From the NCBI RefSeq assembly GCF_003460605.1, contig NZ_QTVN01000006.1:62001-126000 (forward strand): DNA of 64,000 nucleotides, read 5' to 3'. Each line of letters begins with the position of its first letter. Positions within the stretch are counted from its first letter, which is position 1. Below the pieces are notes generated by a model. The model ran no database searches. It saw only the letters and a program-made list of their open reading frames with translations, and had not been told where the DNA came from. Of the stretch, positions 1 through 9,520 are shown one piece after another. This DNA is from Ruminococcus sp. AF31-8BH (GTDB lineage: Bacteria > Bacillota > Clostridia > Lachnospirales > Lachnospiraceae). The position numbers and the translations under genes were made by a program.

Positions 1-206
1 ACTGCCACCTTAAAATCAAAGGTTTTCAGAAATACTACCAGAAACGCGGTGAAATCCAGAAAAAAGGTAAGGGAAATCTGGGTCTGCAAAAGCCCTTTCC
101 TGTCGGATGCGTGTTTCCCCACCACCAGATAGTAGCACAAAATTGTATATATGATCATCAGTGTAAGGATCACATATTTGGATAACTCAACAACAATATT
201 AATCAT
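1..206 (-). CDS. FtsW/RodA/SpoVE-type membrane protein, 5' part only
   Basis: The gene starts with ATG at 206 and runs off the left edge of the window, so only about 68 N-terminal residues are visible. They form two hydrophobic segments (around residues 9-28 and 45-62) joined by a short basic loop (GKHASDRKG). This start, and the position right behind a U32 peptidase gene (7 bp after its stop), match the N-terminus of FtsW/RodA/SpoVE lipid II polymerases in Lachnospiraceae. The family call rests on context and hydrophobicity; no catalytic region is visible. Confidence 0.5.
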   Translation of the reverse strand, partial: MINIVVELSKYVILTLMIIYTILCYYLVVGKHASDRKGLLQTQISLTFFLDFTAFLVVFLKTFDFKVA

Positions 207-212
207 ACGCCT

Positions 213-2420
213 TTACTCGGCTCCTCTTTTAAAATGACCTTTTGTAAACTCATATTCCCGGGATACCCTGCCTTCCCGATAGGCAGCTACAAAATCTTCC
301 AGGATCTGCTGTGTCTGTCCGGCACTCTCTATGGTAAAGGACAGCCGCACGGCAGATACCCCAAGCGCCTTCACCTTGTCCGCCTCTTTTAACAGGCCGT
401 AGGGAAGACTGTTGTAGATGATATTATAACAGGGGCCTTCCGGCTTTGTATTTCCGGTTTTCCAGGGGTGACAGTAACAGACTACAGGAAATTCCTTGTC
501 ATAGCGGTCCTTCAGAACCAGCCTGTCCTCCTGGCGATTGCAGCCTGTAGTGTTCTTGCGGACACACTGGGCGCTGTGCATCAGGGGAAGCCTGCCGTAT
601 ACAATCACCTCGCTGCCAGCATTTTCCCTGTGGCGAAGCTCCTTCTCATTTAATTCCAGGGGAACGGTATTTCGAAGTATCTTCTGATTTTTCCAGAAAT
701 GAATGGCCTCATCATTCCATGTATAAAGGGAATGATCCAGCACGCATTTCTCAGAAAATCCAAGCTCTGCCAGACGGCTGTAGGATTCCAGGTTCCGCAC
801 CAGAAGACCTGTCATGCCTTCTTTCAGCCATTTCTGGATCTGGTCCAGATAGCCCTTGGGCGGATTTCCTCTTGTAATGTGAGGAAGGGAAAGGTACATC
901 TCTTTGCCCTGGGAAAGGCCTGCCTGAAGGTATTTCTCCATCAGCAGGTAAGGCAGGTAAATGCCCTGGATTCCTTTTTCCCGGCAGAGAATCTCTGCTG
1001 CCTCATCGGTTTCGCAGGAAGCGTAGACTGGGATTGCTCCTTCTACACCATAGGAAACGTAATTTGAAGCCGATCTTTCTGTACTGCTGGCAGATTCTTC
1101 TGGCTTCATCTCCGCTTCTATCATTTTTTCCGCTTTATCTCTTCTGTATTTCTCAAGCAGCTTCTCCTGCAATTCTTCCAGCGCCTGGTGACGGGCCTCA
1201 TTCAGAGTCTTCATCGGGACAAAAATGCTCTCTCCCATCTGGATATCCAAGCCTTCCCAGACAAAAGGCGTATTTCCAAGCTTGTCCATCTGCTGGCGGA
1301 TGCGTTCCTCGGTTACAGGCTGGCTCTTGGCATACTGGACTTCTCCAAGAAATGCGGCAGCACTCTCGCCCCGGCATGATACCGTAAGAAACACAGGGGA
1401 TTCCGGGAAAAGACTGAGCTCGCCTTTTATGGGCTCCTTAAGAGTCTTCGGCTGCAGGGATACTTCTCCGGTCTTTTTCTCATTGGTAAATGCCATCATC
1501 TGGGGACCGTTTCCCATCTGGTAATATCCTGTGCAGGAACCGCCGCGATTAAACAGGTCCAGAAGATATTTTCTGTCTTTTTCGCTTACCTGGTAGTTCT
1601 CCTGGCCTTTTTCAAAAAGAAGGTCCAGATATTTCCGGTACATGCCTGTAACGCCAGCTGTGTAGGAAGGCTGCTTCATTCTTCCCTCAATCTTAAGGGA
1701 AGTCACGCCAGCTTCGATAATCTGGGGCAAAATCTCAATGGTACAGATGTCCTTCAGGCTTAAGGGGCAAAATTCCCCTTTGCCGTAGTCCCGGGTCTTA
1801 AAGTTCTTCACCTGGTAAGGAAGCCTGCAGGGCTGTGCGCAGCGTCCGCGGTTTCCGCTTCTGCCGCCCAGAAGGCTGCTCATCAGGCACTGGCCGGAGT
1901 AGCTGTAGCAAAGGGCGCCGTGCACAAAGGCCTCGATCTCAATAGGGCTTGCCTGATGCATCCGGGAAAGCTCCTCCAGGGAAAGCTCTCTTGCGGCAAC
2001 CACGCGGGTGGCTCCCTGCGCTGCCAGAAACTTCATGCCTTCCGGACCTGTGACCGTCATCTGGGTGCTGGCGTGAAGGTGAAGTCCCGGAAATTCCTGC
2101 TTCAAAACCGCAAACACGCCCATATCCTGCACGATCACCGCATCCAGTCCAGCCTCATAGTATGGCGTCAGATAGGCAATCAATTCTCCTTTTAGTTCTC
2201 TGTTCTTCAATAATGTATTGACTGTAAGGTAAAGCTTCCTTCCATGAATGTGGGCCGTGTCAATGGCCTTCAGAAGCTCTTCCTGGGTAAAATTCTGTGC
2301 GTATGCTCTGGCCCCGAACATGGAACCGCCTACGTAGACGGCGTCTGCGCCTGCCCCAAGTGCCGCCTCAAAGCCCTCGTAGGAGCCTGCTGGCGCCAGC
2401 AACTCTATATTTCGTTTCAA
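213..2420 (-). CDS. U32 family peptidase (collagenase-like / RlhA-TrhP family)
   Basis: 735 aa. The N-terminus (ELLAPAGSYEGFEAALGAGA) is the family's TIM-barrel opening. Around residues 165-200 is the signature cysteine cluster (CYSYSGQC, then GRSGNRGRCAQPCR). Residues from about 400 onward fit the extra C-terminal domain of the long form. Characterised relatives include RlhA and TrhP, which act in hydroxylation of 23S rRNA and tRNA, so an RNA-modification role is as likely as proteolysis. It lies between zapA (upstream) and an FtsW-like gene (7 bp downstream), suggesting one division-linked operon. The family call is firm; the substrate is not known. Confidence 0.85.
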   Translation of the reverse strand: MKRNIELLAPAGSYEGFEAALGAGADAVYVGGSMFGARAYAQNFTQEELLKAIDTAHIHGRKLYLTVNTLLKNRELKGELIAYLTPYYEAGLDAVIVQDMGVFAVLKQEFPGLHLHASTQMTVTGPEGMKFLAAQGATRVVAARELSLEELSRMHQASPIEIEAFVHGALCYSYSGQCLMSSLLGGRSGNRGRCAQPCRLPYQVKNFKTRDYGKGEFCPLSLKDICTIEILPQIIEAGVTSLKIEGRMKQPSYTAGVTGMYRKYLDLLFEKGQENYQVSEKDRKYLLDLFNRGGSCTGYYQMGNGPQMMAFTNEKKTGEVSLQPKTLKEPIKGELSLFPESPVFLTVSCRGESAAAFLGEVQYAKSQPVTEERIRQQMDKLGNTPFVWEGLDIQMGESIFVPMKTLNEARHQALEELQEKLLEKYRRDKAEKMIEAEMKPEESASSTERSASNYVSYGVEGAIPVYASCETDEAAEILCREKGIQGIYLPYLLMEKYLQAGLSQGKEMYLSLPHITRGNPPKGYLDQIQKWLKEGMTGLLVRNLESYSRLAELGFSEKCVLDHSLYTWNDEAIHFWKNQKILRNTVPLELNEKELRHRENAGSEVIVYGRLPLMHSAQCVRKNTTGCNRQEDRLVLKDRYDKEFPVVCYCHPWKTGNTKPEGPCYNIIYNSLPYGLLKEADKVKALGVSAVRLSFTIESAGQTQQILEDFVAAYREGRVSREYEFTKGHFKRGAE

Positions 2421-2493
2421 AGTATTTCCTCCAATTCCAGATTGTGGTTATAAAAGAGAAAAGAGGAATCACCTAGGCAATCCCTCCTGCTTT

Positions 2494-2901
2494 TTACTTC
2501 AGCATTTCATCCAGTTCTTTTTCCAGTTCCTTAACCTTGCCTTCCAGAAGATTCTTCTCGTCCAGAGCTTCCTGCTCGTTCTTCTGTGCTTCCTCGATCT
2601 GCATGCGAAGGGAGATCAGCTCATGCTTCAGGTCATACATCTCCTGATCCTTCTGCTGCAAGTCCAGTTCATAGGTCTCTACCTGCTTCTTCGCCTTGAA
2701 ATAGTCGTCTGTAATGTTCAGGCTGAGAAGCATATGCTTGGTCTCCATAGGCTGTCTGCCGTATCCTGGCACAGTCTCCAGCTCTCCTATCTTCTTATTC
2801 ATATATGATGCAACCTGCTGGAAATATTCCTCTGATTCATATCCTCCCAGGGTAATGATCTTACCCCCGATGATCACCTGTGCTGTATTCTTGACCGCCA
2901 T
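2494..2901 (-). CDS. zapA: Cell division protein ZapA
   Basis: 135 aa from the ATG at 2901, chosen because AGGAGG lies 9 nt upstream; an in-frame start 42 nt further upstream lacks such a site. The first ~90 residues (QVIIGGKIITLGGYESEEYF, then MNKKIGEL) match the ZapA head. The C-terminal half is a charged coiled coil (EEAQKNEQEALDEK and following), which in ZapA forms the dimer/tetramer stalk. ZapA binds FtsZ and bundles protofilaments at midcell. Placement before the U32 and FtsW-like genes fits a division cluster. Confidence 0.85.
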   Translation of the reverse strand: MAVKNTAQVIIGGKIITLGGYESEEYFQQVASYMNKKIGELETVPGYGRQPMETKHMLLSLNITDDYFKAKKQVETYELDLQQKDQEMYDLKHELISLRMQIEEAQKNEQEALDEKNLLEGKVKELEKELDEMLK

Positions 2902-3048
2902 TCGTTCAAGCCTCCTGTATCTTTTATCAAATTCCGAATCCAATTTCCGGTTATCGGACTTCGTTTTCTCATTTTCAATTATGTAAGCATCCCTATTATA
3001 ATCGAAAAATGTAGAAAAGTATAGGGAATTTTTACAAAAGTTTGTTTT

Positions 3049-4050
3049 TTATGTTTCAGGAACAGGAAATCCCAGGTGTTCGTAGGCGAGGGCGGAGGCC
3101 ATTCGGCCGCGGGGGGTGCGGTTTAAAAAGCCGTTTTTCAGCAGGTAGGGCTCGTAGACATCTTCCAGGGTGCCGGAATCTTCTCCGATGGCGGCGGCCA
3201 GGGTGTCAAGGCCTACAGGGCCGCCTTTGAAGTTCACAATCAGGGTGTTGAGGATCTGGCGGTCCAGCTTATCCAGTCCGTACTGGTCTACTTCCAGCAG
3301 ATTCAGGGCAAAACAGGCCACATCGTAGGTGATCCTGCCATCGTATTTTACCTGGGCAAAATCACGGACGCGCTTTAGAAGACGGTTGGCAAGTCTTGGG
3401 GTTCCGCGGGAACGCATGGCGATCTCACCGGCGCCTTTCACGTCAATTTCCACGCCAAGAACCTGAGCGGAACGCATAATAATGGTAGTAAGTTCTTTTT
3501 TGCTGTAAAATTCCAAATGGTGGATGACACCGAAGCGGTCACGGAGAGGCGCGGACAAAAGTCCGGCTCTTGTGGTGGCTCCTACAAGGGTAAATTTGGG
3601 CAGATCCAGACGGATGGAGCGGGCGGAGGCACCTTTTCCAATCATAATGTCGATGGCGAAGTCCTCCATTGCCGGGTAGAGAACCTCCTCTACCTGACGG
3701 TTCAGGCGGTGGATCTCGTCCACAAAAAGGATATCTCCCTCCTGAAGATTGTTCAGGATTGCTGCCATTTCACCTGGTTTCTCAATAGCAGGACCGGAAG
3801 TAACCTTCATGTGTACGCCCATCTCATTGGCAATAATCCCGGAAAGCGTGGTCTTTCCAAGCCCGGGAGGGCCGTAGAAAAGGACGTGATCCAGGGAATC
3901 GTGGCGCTGCTTGGCAGCTTCTATATAGATCTTCAGGGTGTTTTTGGTCTTTTCCTGACCAATGTATTCGTCCAGGGTCTGAGGACGGAGATTTCCCTCC
4001 AGGGAAAAATCCTCTTCCATGACGTCTGTTGTTATAATGCGATTGTCCAT
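3049..4050 (-). CDS. ruvB: Holliday junction branch migration helicase RuvB
   Basis: 333 aa, full family length. Walker A is GPPGLGKTT (about residues 61-69), Walker B FVDEIHR, sensor 1 LVGATTRAG, and the arginine-finger region APLRDRFG. The C-terminal winged helix ends with [18 protein letters not shown]. RuvB hexamers drive branch migration on RuvA-bound Holliday junctions. AGAGGT lies 6 nt before the ATG. ruvA is directly upstream, separated by ~150 bp that hold a repeat element. No ruvC is seen here, as is usual in Firmicutes. Confidence 0.97.
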   Translation of the reverse strand: MDNRIITTDVMEEDFSLEGNLRPQTLDEYIGQEKTKNTLKIYIEAAKQRHDSLDHVLFYGPPGLGKTTLSGIIANEMGVHMKVTSGPAIEKPGEMAAILNNLQEGDILFVDEIHRLNRQVEEVLYPAMEDFAIDIMIGKGASARSIRLDLPKFTLVGATTRAGLLSAPLRDRFGVIHHLEFYSKKELTTIIMRSAQVLGVEIDVKGAGEIAMRSRGTPRLANRLLKRVRDFAQVKYDGRITYDVACFALNLLEVDQYGLDKLDRQILNTLIVNFKGGPVGLDTLAAAIGEDSGTLEDVYEPYLLKNGFLNRTPRGRMASALAYEHLGFPVPET

Positions 4051-4122
4051 TATTTACCTCTTATATTCATATAAACGAATTGTAACCGCTTATGTCTTCA
4101 CAGTTACATACAAAATTCTGCT

Positions 4123-4206
4123 TAGAGCCTGTTTGAAAAAGGCTTTCTGCAAAATATACCGCAAAGTGGGGCTTGCAGATTGCGGGAATGATTTTGGGGC
4201 ACGCTA
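4123..4206. repeat. Short dispersed repeat, family 1, internally deleted copy
   Basis: This ~84-bp copy between ruvA and ruvB has termini AGAGCCTGTTTGAAAAAGG on the left and a right part containing GCAGATTGCGGGAATGATTTT. Compared with the longer copy at 51825-51990, its centre is deleted (the two ends meet near AAATATACCGCAAAG). Its right edge overlaps the ruvA stop codon TAG. Further copies or pieces are at 51033-51078, 62738-62753 and about 36204-36239. It resembles a MITE or REP-like element; it has no coding capacity. Confidence 0.75.
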
Positions 4207-4818
4207 GAAATTTTTCAGAGCAGCCTTCAAAATAGATTCTACGTCTGCCGCCTCGGCGTCCGTCACCTTGCGCACTGCGCGAAGGGCATCGGTGCTGCTG
4301 TAGCCAAGGGCAACCAGCGCTTCCACTGCTTCCTGCTTGGCATCCGTCATTCCGGCTCCTGTGGCAGCCGCAGCTGCTCCCGCCTGTTCGTTGGCAAGCT
4401 TCTGCTCAAAGGCTTCTTCCAGGCTTAATTTATCTTTCAGTTCCAGGATCAGCTTCTGGGCTGTTTTCTTGCCAATGCCGGGAGCCTTGGAAAGGGTCTT
4501 CACATCATCGGAGAGCACTGCGAAACGAAGCTCATCGGCGGTAATTCCAGCAAGTACGCCAAGCGCAGCCTTAGGTCCCACACCGTTTACCCCCAGCAGA
4601 AGCTTGAACACCTGCAAATCATCTTTATTGAAAAATCCGTAGAGCACCATAGCGTCCTCTCTCACCTGGAAATAGGTGTGAAGCTTCACTTCCTGGCCAA
4701 TGTGAAGCTGGGCAAGGGCGTTTCCTGTCATATTTATTTCAAAACCGATGTAACCGGATTCCACGATTACAGAGGTTTCCGTGAGATCAGCTACGGTTCC
4801 GCGGATGAATGAGATCAT
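4204..4818 (-). CDS. ruvA: Holliday junction branch migration protein RuvA
   Basis: 204 aa, normal length. Domain I opens with MISFIRGTVADLTETSVIVE. Domain II carries helix-hairpin-helix motifs (LGVNGVGPKAALGVL and LSKAPGIGKKTAQKLILELK). Domain III (RuvB-binding) is near residues 155-204 (AVEALVALGYSSTDALRAV). RuvA tetramers hold the four-way junction and load RuvB. CAGGAGG precedes the ATG. The TAG stop lies in the edge of a short dispersed repeat that separates it from ruvB. Confidence 0.97.
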   Translation of the reverse strand: MISFIRGTVADLTETSVIVESGYIGFEINMTGNALAQLHIGQEVKLHTYFQVREDAMVLYGFFNKDDLQVFKLLLGVNGVGPKAALGVLAGITADELRFAVLSDDVKTLSKAPGIGKKTAQKLILELKDKLSLEEAFEQKLANEQAGAAAAATGAGMTDAKQEAVEALVALGYSSTDALRAVRKVTDAEAADVESILKAALKNF

Positions 4819-4962
4819 AAGTGCCTCCTGAAAATATGTTTTGCAAAATTACTTCCTCTAAAAAAGAAGAGATTAAAATTCTTTGTCATCATACCATATC
4901 CCTGAGCAAAAAGCAAACATTCATTCGATTAAAAAAGGAAAATAATAAAGAGAATTAAAAAG

Positions 4963-5000
4963 GGCGCATTTTACAGTAAAGCATCAACTGTAAAAGCGCC
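4963..5000 (-). terminator. Rho-independent terminator after the YibE/F gene
   Basis: Read on the minus strand, GGCGCTTTTACAGT pairs with ACTGTAAAATGCGCC around a ~9-nt loop, followed by CTTTTTAATTC. It lies 19 bp past the stop of the YibE/F gene and separates it from ruvA. Confidence 0.75.
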
Positions 5001-5018
5001 GGGTATTATAATAAAGCT

Positions 5019-6200
5019 TTATTCTGCCTTACGCAAAACTTTCCCATGATACAGGAACGTACAGATCAAAACCGTAAGCGGCACAGACAGCACAATTCCA
5101 AAGCTTCCTGCAAGTCCTTGCATAATAGCGATTCCGATATTATTGGAGTTGATAATCTGCTGGTAAGGAAGATCATAAGCATAATCCAGAAGCAGCATGC
5201 TCACACTGCTTCCTGCAAAAGCCAAAATCAACGTATTGCTGTCCGTTCCCATCATATCCCTCGCCACGTGCATTCCTGCTTTAAACAGTGCCCCACGGCT
5301 CATACTCAGATTCTGGGCGTAAATCTCATACATGGAACTGCACACGGACATTGCCACATCCATCACTGCACCAAGGCAGGAAATCAAAAGCCCGGAGAAA
5401 AGAAGCCCTCCCACCTGAATGCCGTTTGTATTCCACAGCGTCATCAAAGTTTCAATATCCGAAACATTGTAGCCTGTGATTCCCGATGCCATGCTGAAAA
5501 GCTGGGCGGAAATTCCGGCAATCACAACGCCTGCCACAGTTCCCAGAGTCGCTGCTATGGTTTTTCTTGTTGCGCCGCCAATCATATACATGGTCACCAG
5601 CGTAGTGATGAAGCACACAAATACCGCAGCTCCAAAAGGAGAAATATTCCGGTAGATCATAGGCAGATACACGAAGATCACGCAGAAAAATGTGAACACC
5701 AGCCCAATGCATCCTTTTATACCCTGACGTCCGCCTATGACGCACAACGCCAGCAGATAAAGCGCCGCAAAAATGTAGATGACCCACTCTCTGTCCTGGG
5801 TGTAGACACTGGCGATGGTGGTCTCTCCTGCTACACTTTGCATAACGATTACTTTCATTCCAACTTTACATGCAGCACCGAACAGATAACCGGAGCTGCT
5901 GGTTATTTCAAGATCTTCCCCTTTGCGGACACCTGTGAGCATGTGCACCCGCACTCTCTGCTCTCCCACTCTGGTACCGTTTTCTTCCAGATTGTCCTGG
6001 AGAATTTCCGTTACTTCTGCTTTTTCGAAGGTCTGTCCCGTGCGGACAACCAGCTCTGTTTTGTCTACCTGATTCAAAAAGTAAACAAAAATTCCAAATA
6101 TAACAATGATCAATCCTAAGATACAGCGCCAGACTGCTTTTTGGGAAAAGCGAAGTCCGGCGTTGTTTTTGTTTTGCATCTGATTCATTTTATTACTCAT
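5019..6200 (-). CDS. YibE/F family multi-pass membrane protein
   Basis: 393 aa. One N-terminal membrane segment (WRCILGLIIVIFGIFVYFL) is followed by a soluble β-rich part (residues ~50-130), then seven or so hydrophobic segments from about residue 145 to the end. Motifs typical of YibE/F are GGRQGIKG, SCLGAVMDVAMS and a late GIVLSVPLT. The family is widespread in Firmicutes and has no settled function; transport has been suggested. It stands alone, with its own terminator. No strong ribosome site precedes the chosen start, so an internal start at M5 or M8 is possible. Confidence 0.8.
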   Translation of the reverse strand: MSNKMNQMQNKNNAGLRFSQKAVWRCILGLIIVIFGIFVYFLNQVDKTELVVRTGQTFEKAEVTEILQDNLEENGTRVGEQRVRVHMLTGVRKGEDLEITSSSGYLFGAACKVGMKVIVMQSVAGETTIASVYTQDREWVIYIFAALYLLALCVIGGRQGIKGCIGLVFTFFCVIFVYLPMIYRNISPFGAAVFVCFITTLVTMYMIGGATRKTIAATLGTVAGVVIAGISAQLFSMASGITGYNVSDIETLMTLWNTNGIQVGGLLFSGLLISCLGAVMDVAMSVCSSMYEIYAQNLSMSRGALFKAGMHVARDMMGTDSNTLILAFAGSSVSMLLLDYAYDLPYQQIINSNNIGIAIMQGLAGSFGIVLSVPLTVLICTFLYHGKVLRKAE

Positions 6201-6228
6201 TTCTATTGCATATTTTTGATTTCTGTCA

Positions 6229-6288
6229 ACTTTTCAGAGGCAAACTTTGTTCACAAAACATTTCGTAAAACATTGCCTTTGAAAAGTT
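6229..6288. repeat. Inverted repeat in the 3' region of the secreted phosphatase gene
   Basis: AACTTTTCAGAGGCAA and TTGCCTTTGAAAAGTT form a ~16-bp stem (one mismatch) around a ~28-nt AT-rich loop, just past the stop of the phosphatase gene. It could act as a terminator or RNA end, but no clear T-run follows on the minus strand. Confidence 0.45.
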
Positions 6289-6304
6289 ACATCCAGACTG
6301 TAAT

Positions 6305-7867
6305 TTATTTCGCAGTCTTCTCGATGGTAAAGGTATCGTCAATTGCCTCAACGCTGCCGTCATCTGTGATCTGATAAGTGTCAATGGAGAATTTCGCTGC
6401 ATCCATTGTGATGATAGAATAACTTGGAAGCCAGTTCTGGCTGCGGGCTGCGATGTAATCCTGCTGTGTGGAAACCAGCTCATAGAACTTGGAACCGGAA
6501 GCGGAGTTTGCGGTCATGTAAAGGGTTCCCTGGGGATCGGTTACTGTATTTCCGTCCACCTCCTCGATGGTGTAACACTGGTTGTCTTCGTGGAATGCAT
6601 CAAGTGCTGCCTGTGCTTCTGTATCTCCATCTTCCGGATTTAAAGTAATCTGCTCGCCTGTCTCTACATTTGCAGCATGATCCCAGTCATAATCTGTTCC
6701 ATCTGCATTCAGACTGAACTCATAGCTCTGATGGGTCTGTCCGTCACCGTAAAGAAGTTTGGAACGGCTGTAGGTGTGGTCATGTCCCTGAAGCACTACG
6801 TCAATATCGTTTGCGTCAAAGATTGGAGTGAGCTGTGTACGAAGGATCATTCCGTCTGTATCAGAGTGGTCAAGACCGGAACCGTAAATATCCTGATGGA
6901 TGGTAACCACACGCCAGGTTGCATCCGGGTAAGCTTTTACTGCTTCCTCGATGGTATTCTGATGCTCTGCTACGTTGTAGTTGTTGGTGTTCAGAACAAT
7001 GAAAAGTCCGTCGCCATAGCTGTAGTAATAGTCACCGCCAGCTGCTGTTTTTCCATTTTCTGTGTTGTTCGGGTTGTTGAAATGGTATGCATAGTCCGGA
7101 TTCAGGGAATCGTGGTTTCCGATGGTAGTTGCTACCGGAAGACTTGTAAGAGCGTCTGCGCTTAAATAGGAAGCGTACTCTTCTTCCTTTGCTGCACCTG
7201 TTTTGTTTACCTGATCACCTGCGGAAATTACAAAGTTTACGTCTGGATTTTCAGCAAGTGCAGTGTTTAAAGTACGGTTCCAGGAAAATCCGTCGTTTCT
7301 TGCGGCTGTGTTTGCAGCACCGTCATCTGGAACCAGCTCTGCGCCGTCCTGGGTCTGGCCTTTGGAAGCACCTACCTGCGGGTCACCTACGTAGATCATT
7401 TTTACGGTATCAGTGCTCTTGGTTGTATATTCAACAGGCTCGGTCTGCTCACCGTTTTTCTCAACCGTATAATAATATGTGGTGTTCGGCTCAAGTCCTG
7501 TAACGGTTACGTGGTTGTATTCGTAAGCTTTATCGCCTGTGAGATCCTGGTCTACTTCTCCTGAAGTTCCTTCGAACGTATCCAGAGCATCCTTGTCTGT
7601 TCCGAAATGAACAACAGGTGTTGCAGCTGCATCTGTCTTTTCACTGTACCATGCGAAATTCAGTTCGGTGTCGTCTTTTCCTGGGGTAAGGGAAACCTTG
7701 GTAAAATCAGAAGCGGTCTCATCCCAGTTTGCTACCCATTCATCCCAGCCTGTCTCAGCACCAACAATACTGCTGTCTGTGTAATGCTCGGTGGATGCAA
7801 ATGCTGTGGAACAAACGGTGGTCATGGCAAAAACAGTTAAAACTGCGGCGATATATTTTCTTTTCAT
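6305..7867 (-). CDS. Secreted metallophosphoesterase with N-terminal purple acid phosphatase-like domain
   Basis: 520 aa from the ATG at 7867; a TTG three codons earlier is the alternative. A signal peptide (MKRKYIAAVLTVFAMTTVC...AFA) gives export. Residues ~40-150 form an FN3-like domain (TPVVHFGT...VTGLEPNTTYYYTVEKNG) as in purple acid phosphatases. The metallophosphatase domain then shows the metal ligands in order: YVGDPQVG, ISAGDQVN, TIGNHDSL, VTIHQDIYG and VLQGHDHTYSR. It probably hydrolyses phosphomonoesters or diesters outside the cell. The substrate cannot be told. It is a single-gene unit with its own promoter. Confidence 0.85.
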   Translation of the reverse strand: MKRKYIAAVLTVFAMTTVCSTAFASTEHYTDSSIVGAETGWDEWVANWDETASDFTKVSLTPGKDDTELNFAWYSEKTDAAATPVVHFGTDKDALDTFEGTSGEVDQDLTGDKAYEYNHVTVTGLEPNTTYYYTVEKNGEQTEPVEYTTKSTDTVKMIYVGDPQVGASKGQTQDGAELVPDDGAANTAARNDGFSWNRTLNTALAENPDVNFVISAGDQVNKTGAAKEEEYASYLSADALTSLPVATTIGNHDSLNPDYAYHFNNPNNTENGKTAAGGDYYYSYGDGLFIVLNTNNYNVAEHQNTIEEAVKAYPDATWRVVTIHQDIYGSGLDHSDTDGMILRTQLTPIFDANDIDVVLQGHDHTYSRSKLLYGDGQTHQSYEFSLNADGTDYDWDHAANVETGEQITLNPEDGDTEAQAALDAFHEDNQCYTIEEVDGNTVTDPQGTLYMTANSASGSKFYELVSTQQDYIAARSQNWLPSYSIITMDAAKFSIDTYQITDDGSVEAIDDTFTIEKTAK

Positions 7868-7876
7868 AATAATCAA

Positions 7877-7941
7877 ATACTCCTTTCAGATGTGGGGGAA
7901 GGAAACTTGCGGGCCCTTATTTCCCTGTCCGAAAGGAGTAT
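7877..7941. repeat. Perfect 11-bp inverted repeat covering the ribosome site and promoter of the phosphatase gene
   Basis: ATACTCCTTTC (7877-7887) and GAAAGGAGTAT (7931-7941) are exact complements. On the minus strand the proximal arm is the phosphatase Shine-Dalgarno sequence and the distal arm overlaps the -10 box. It could be an operator, or a stem hiding the ribosome site if transcription starts further upstream. Confidence 0.5.
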
Positions 7942-7965
7942 AGCATTCTAATTTTCAGAAAACAA
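7937..7965 (-). promoter_or_regulatory. Sigma-A type promoter of the secreted phosphatase gene
   Basis: On the minus strand -35 TTGTTT (7960-7965), a 17-nt spacer and -10 TATACT (7937-7942), the latter preceded by TG one base apart in extended -10 style (TGCTATACT). The start would fall near 7930, about 60 nt before the ATG. Confidence 0.6.
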
Positions 7966-8075
7966 TAGGGTTTTCTGTCATTTGACGCACATTTAACAGG
8001 ATAATCACATGTGTATCCGGTTCTTTTTTTAATTCTTTACACTGCTTACATTGTTTTAACAATTCGTACCAGATT

Positions 8076-9362
8076 TTATCCCACCTGCTTTGCCTTTGGA
8101 TAAATTTTCGCCATCCGTGCATCGTCAAAGTGTTCATCTACCCAGCTTTCAAAACTATTGGAAGCCTCTATTCCATTGCTTCTGGTATTATAACGGGCAA
8201 GAGCAGCACTGGAAACCACCCCATCAGCAAGCATGAAGATCAGAAGAAGCCAGGTGATGATCTTGCCTGGTTTTACCGGGATTTTCTCGATCAGGCGGGA
8301 AACTCTGGGGTAAAGGATCTTGAACCATGCCACTGCGGCAAAGCCCCAGAAAAAGCAATACAGAAGGTTGATCCTTCCTGCAAGGTTAAAAGGAATGTCG
8401 CTGTAATCCCAGAACACGGTTCCAAATACAGCTTCCGTAAACACGCTGCAGATATATTCGTAAGCGCCGCCAAGGAAGGTTCCCATCCAGAAAAGGAACT
8501 GCTCGGAGCGGTTTCGATAGCGGTAAAGCAGCGCAGTAACTGCCGCAATGGCAAGTCCCCACACAATGCTGAAATCTCCCCACACCACACTGCTTCGGCT
8601 CATCCAATATCCAGCTGTGATCCGGCAGAAAATGGTCTCTGTGATATCCCCCAGAAAGGCACCGATAAAAAACAAAAGCACAACCTTATAAAAACTGCAT
8701 CCATAAGCAAAAATTTCCGGATGTGCCTCTTCTTTCTCTGTATGCTGCTTCTGCGGATAAGCCTTGGTAATTCGTCGGTTTACAAAATCATCAATTTTTG
8801 TTCCAAGCTTCCAGGTCACAGAATCCAGGTTTTTCTCTGTGGCGATCCATCTCTCCGGATTTTTGCTGTGTCCAAAAAGAATCGTCAGGGTAGCTCCCGC
8901 ATCCACTGCCAGAACGCCCAGAACCACCAAAATCAGGATTCTGCCCAGCAGCTGAGGAAGCAGATCATACACGCTTATGCAAAGCTCGTTTCCAATCTTG
9001 ATGACAAATACGCCCAGAAGACCCCAGACACAGGAAGTAGGAACACTGATATAACCATCCAGGTTCCATTTCATTTTGCGGTAATCCCACCATCTCTCGT
9101 GGTACCACATCTCGATCAAATGCCCTGCAATCCACTCCACCAGGGATGCCACAATGGCAGAGCCGATAAACAGCCAGATGCCTGTCAGTTCCCTTGTAAA
9201 CGCGGTAATAAAGAATCCGCCGAAGCCATAGACCAGACAGAAAGGTCCGTTAATAATGCCTCGGTTTGCAAATTTCTTCTGTTTCAGGGATGCCAGAACT
9301 GTCTCAAGGGCCCATCCTGCAAAGGAATAGACCAGAAACAGCCAAAGTAATTTCCAGATCAT
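8076..9362 (-). CDS. Putative ABC-transporter type IV (CmpB-like) membrane protein
   Basis: 428 aa from the ATG at 9362, chosen for the AGAGGAG site 9 nt upstream. Roughly ten hydrophobic segments are spread over two similar halves. The first half has FAGWALETVL, the family mark NRGIINGPFCLVYG and YHERWWDYRKMKWNLDGY; the second has FIGAFLGDITETIF and FWDYSDIPFNLAGRINL. This fits the Pfam family 'putative ABC-transporter type IV', whose function is unproven. No ATPase gene is adjacent. A paralogue lies at 14877-15773, on the other side of the rnf operon. Confidence 0.75.
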   Translation of the reverse strand: MIWKLLWLFLVYSFAGWALETVLASLKQKKFANRGIINGPFCLVYGFGGFFITAFTRELTGIWLFIGSAIVASLVEWIAGHLIEMWYHERWWDYRKMKWNLDGYISVPTSCVWGLLGVFVIKIGNELCISVYDLLPQLLGRILILVVLGVLAVDAGATLTILFGHSKNPERWIATEKNLDSVTWKLGTKIDDFVNRRITKAYPQKQHTEKEEAHPEIFAYGCSFYKVVLLFFIGAFLGDITETIFCRITAGYWMSRSSVVWGDFSIVWGLAIAAVTALLYRYRNRSEQFLFWMGTFLGGAYEYICSVFTEAVFGTVFWDYSDIPFNLAGRINLLYCFFWGFAAVAWFKILYPRVSRLIEKIPVKPGKIITWLLLIFMLADGVVSSAALARYNTRSNGIEASNSFESWVDEHFDDARMAKIYPKAKQVG

Positions 9363-9520
9363 ATGCGTGTCTCCTCTTTTGTGTATTTTATTGAAAATCT
9401 GATTCAAACATCATATCACACCTATATCAAGAAAGAAAGCCTGACTCCTGTCCGTTCACAAAAAATATCTCTTACAATACGATCTGACAAGTGTTCACCA
9501 TTCCGTTCTGCCAAAACAAA

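Noticed and set aside
5046..6119. 357-codon plus-strand frame opposite the YibE/F gene
   Set aside because: It is the complement of a membrane protein gene, rich in His and Asn, with no family motif or ribosome site.
8130..9350. 406-codon plus-strand frame opposite the CmpB-type gene
   Set aside because: A shadow frame; the minus-strand protein has the family motifs and a ribosome site.
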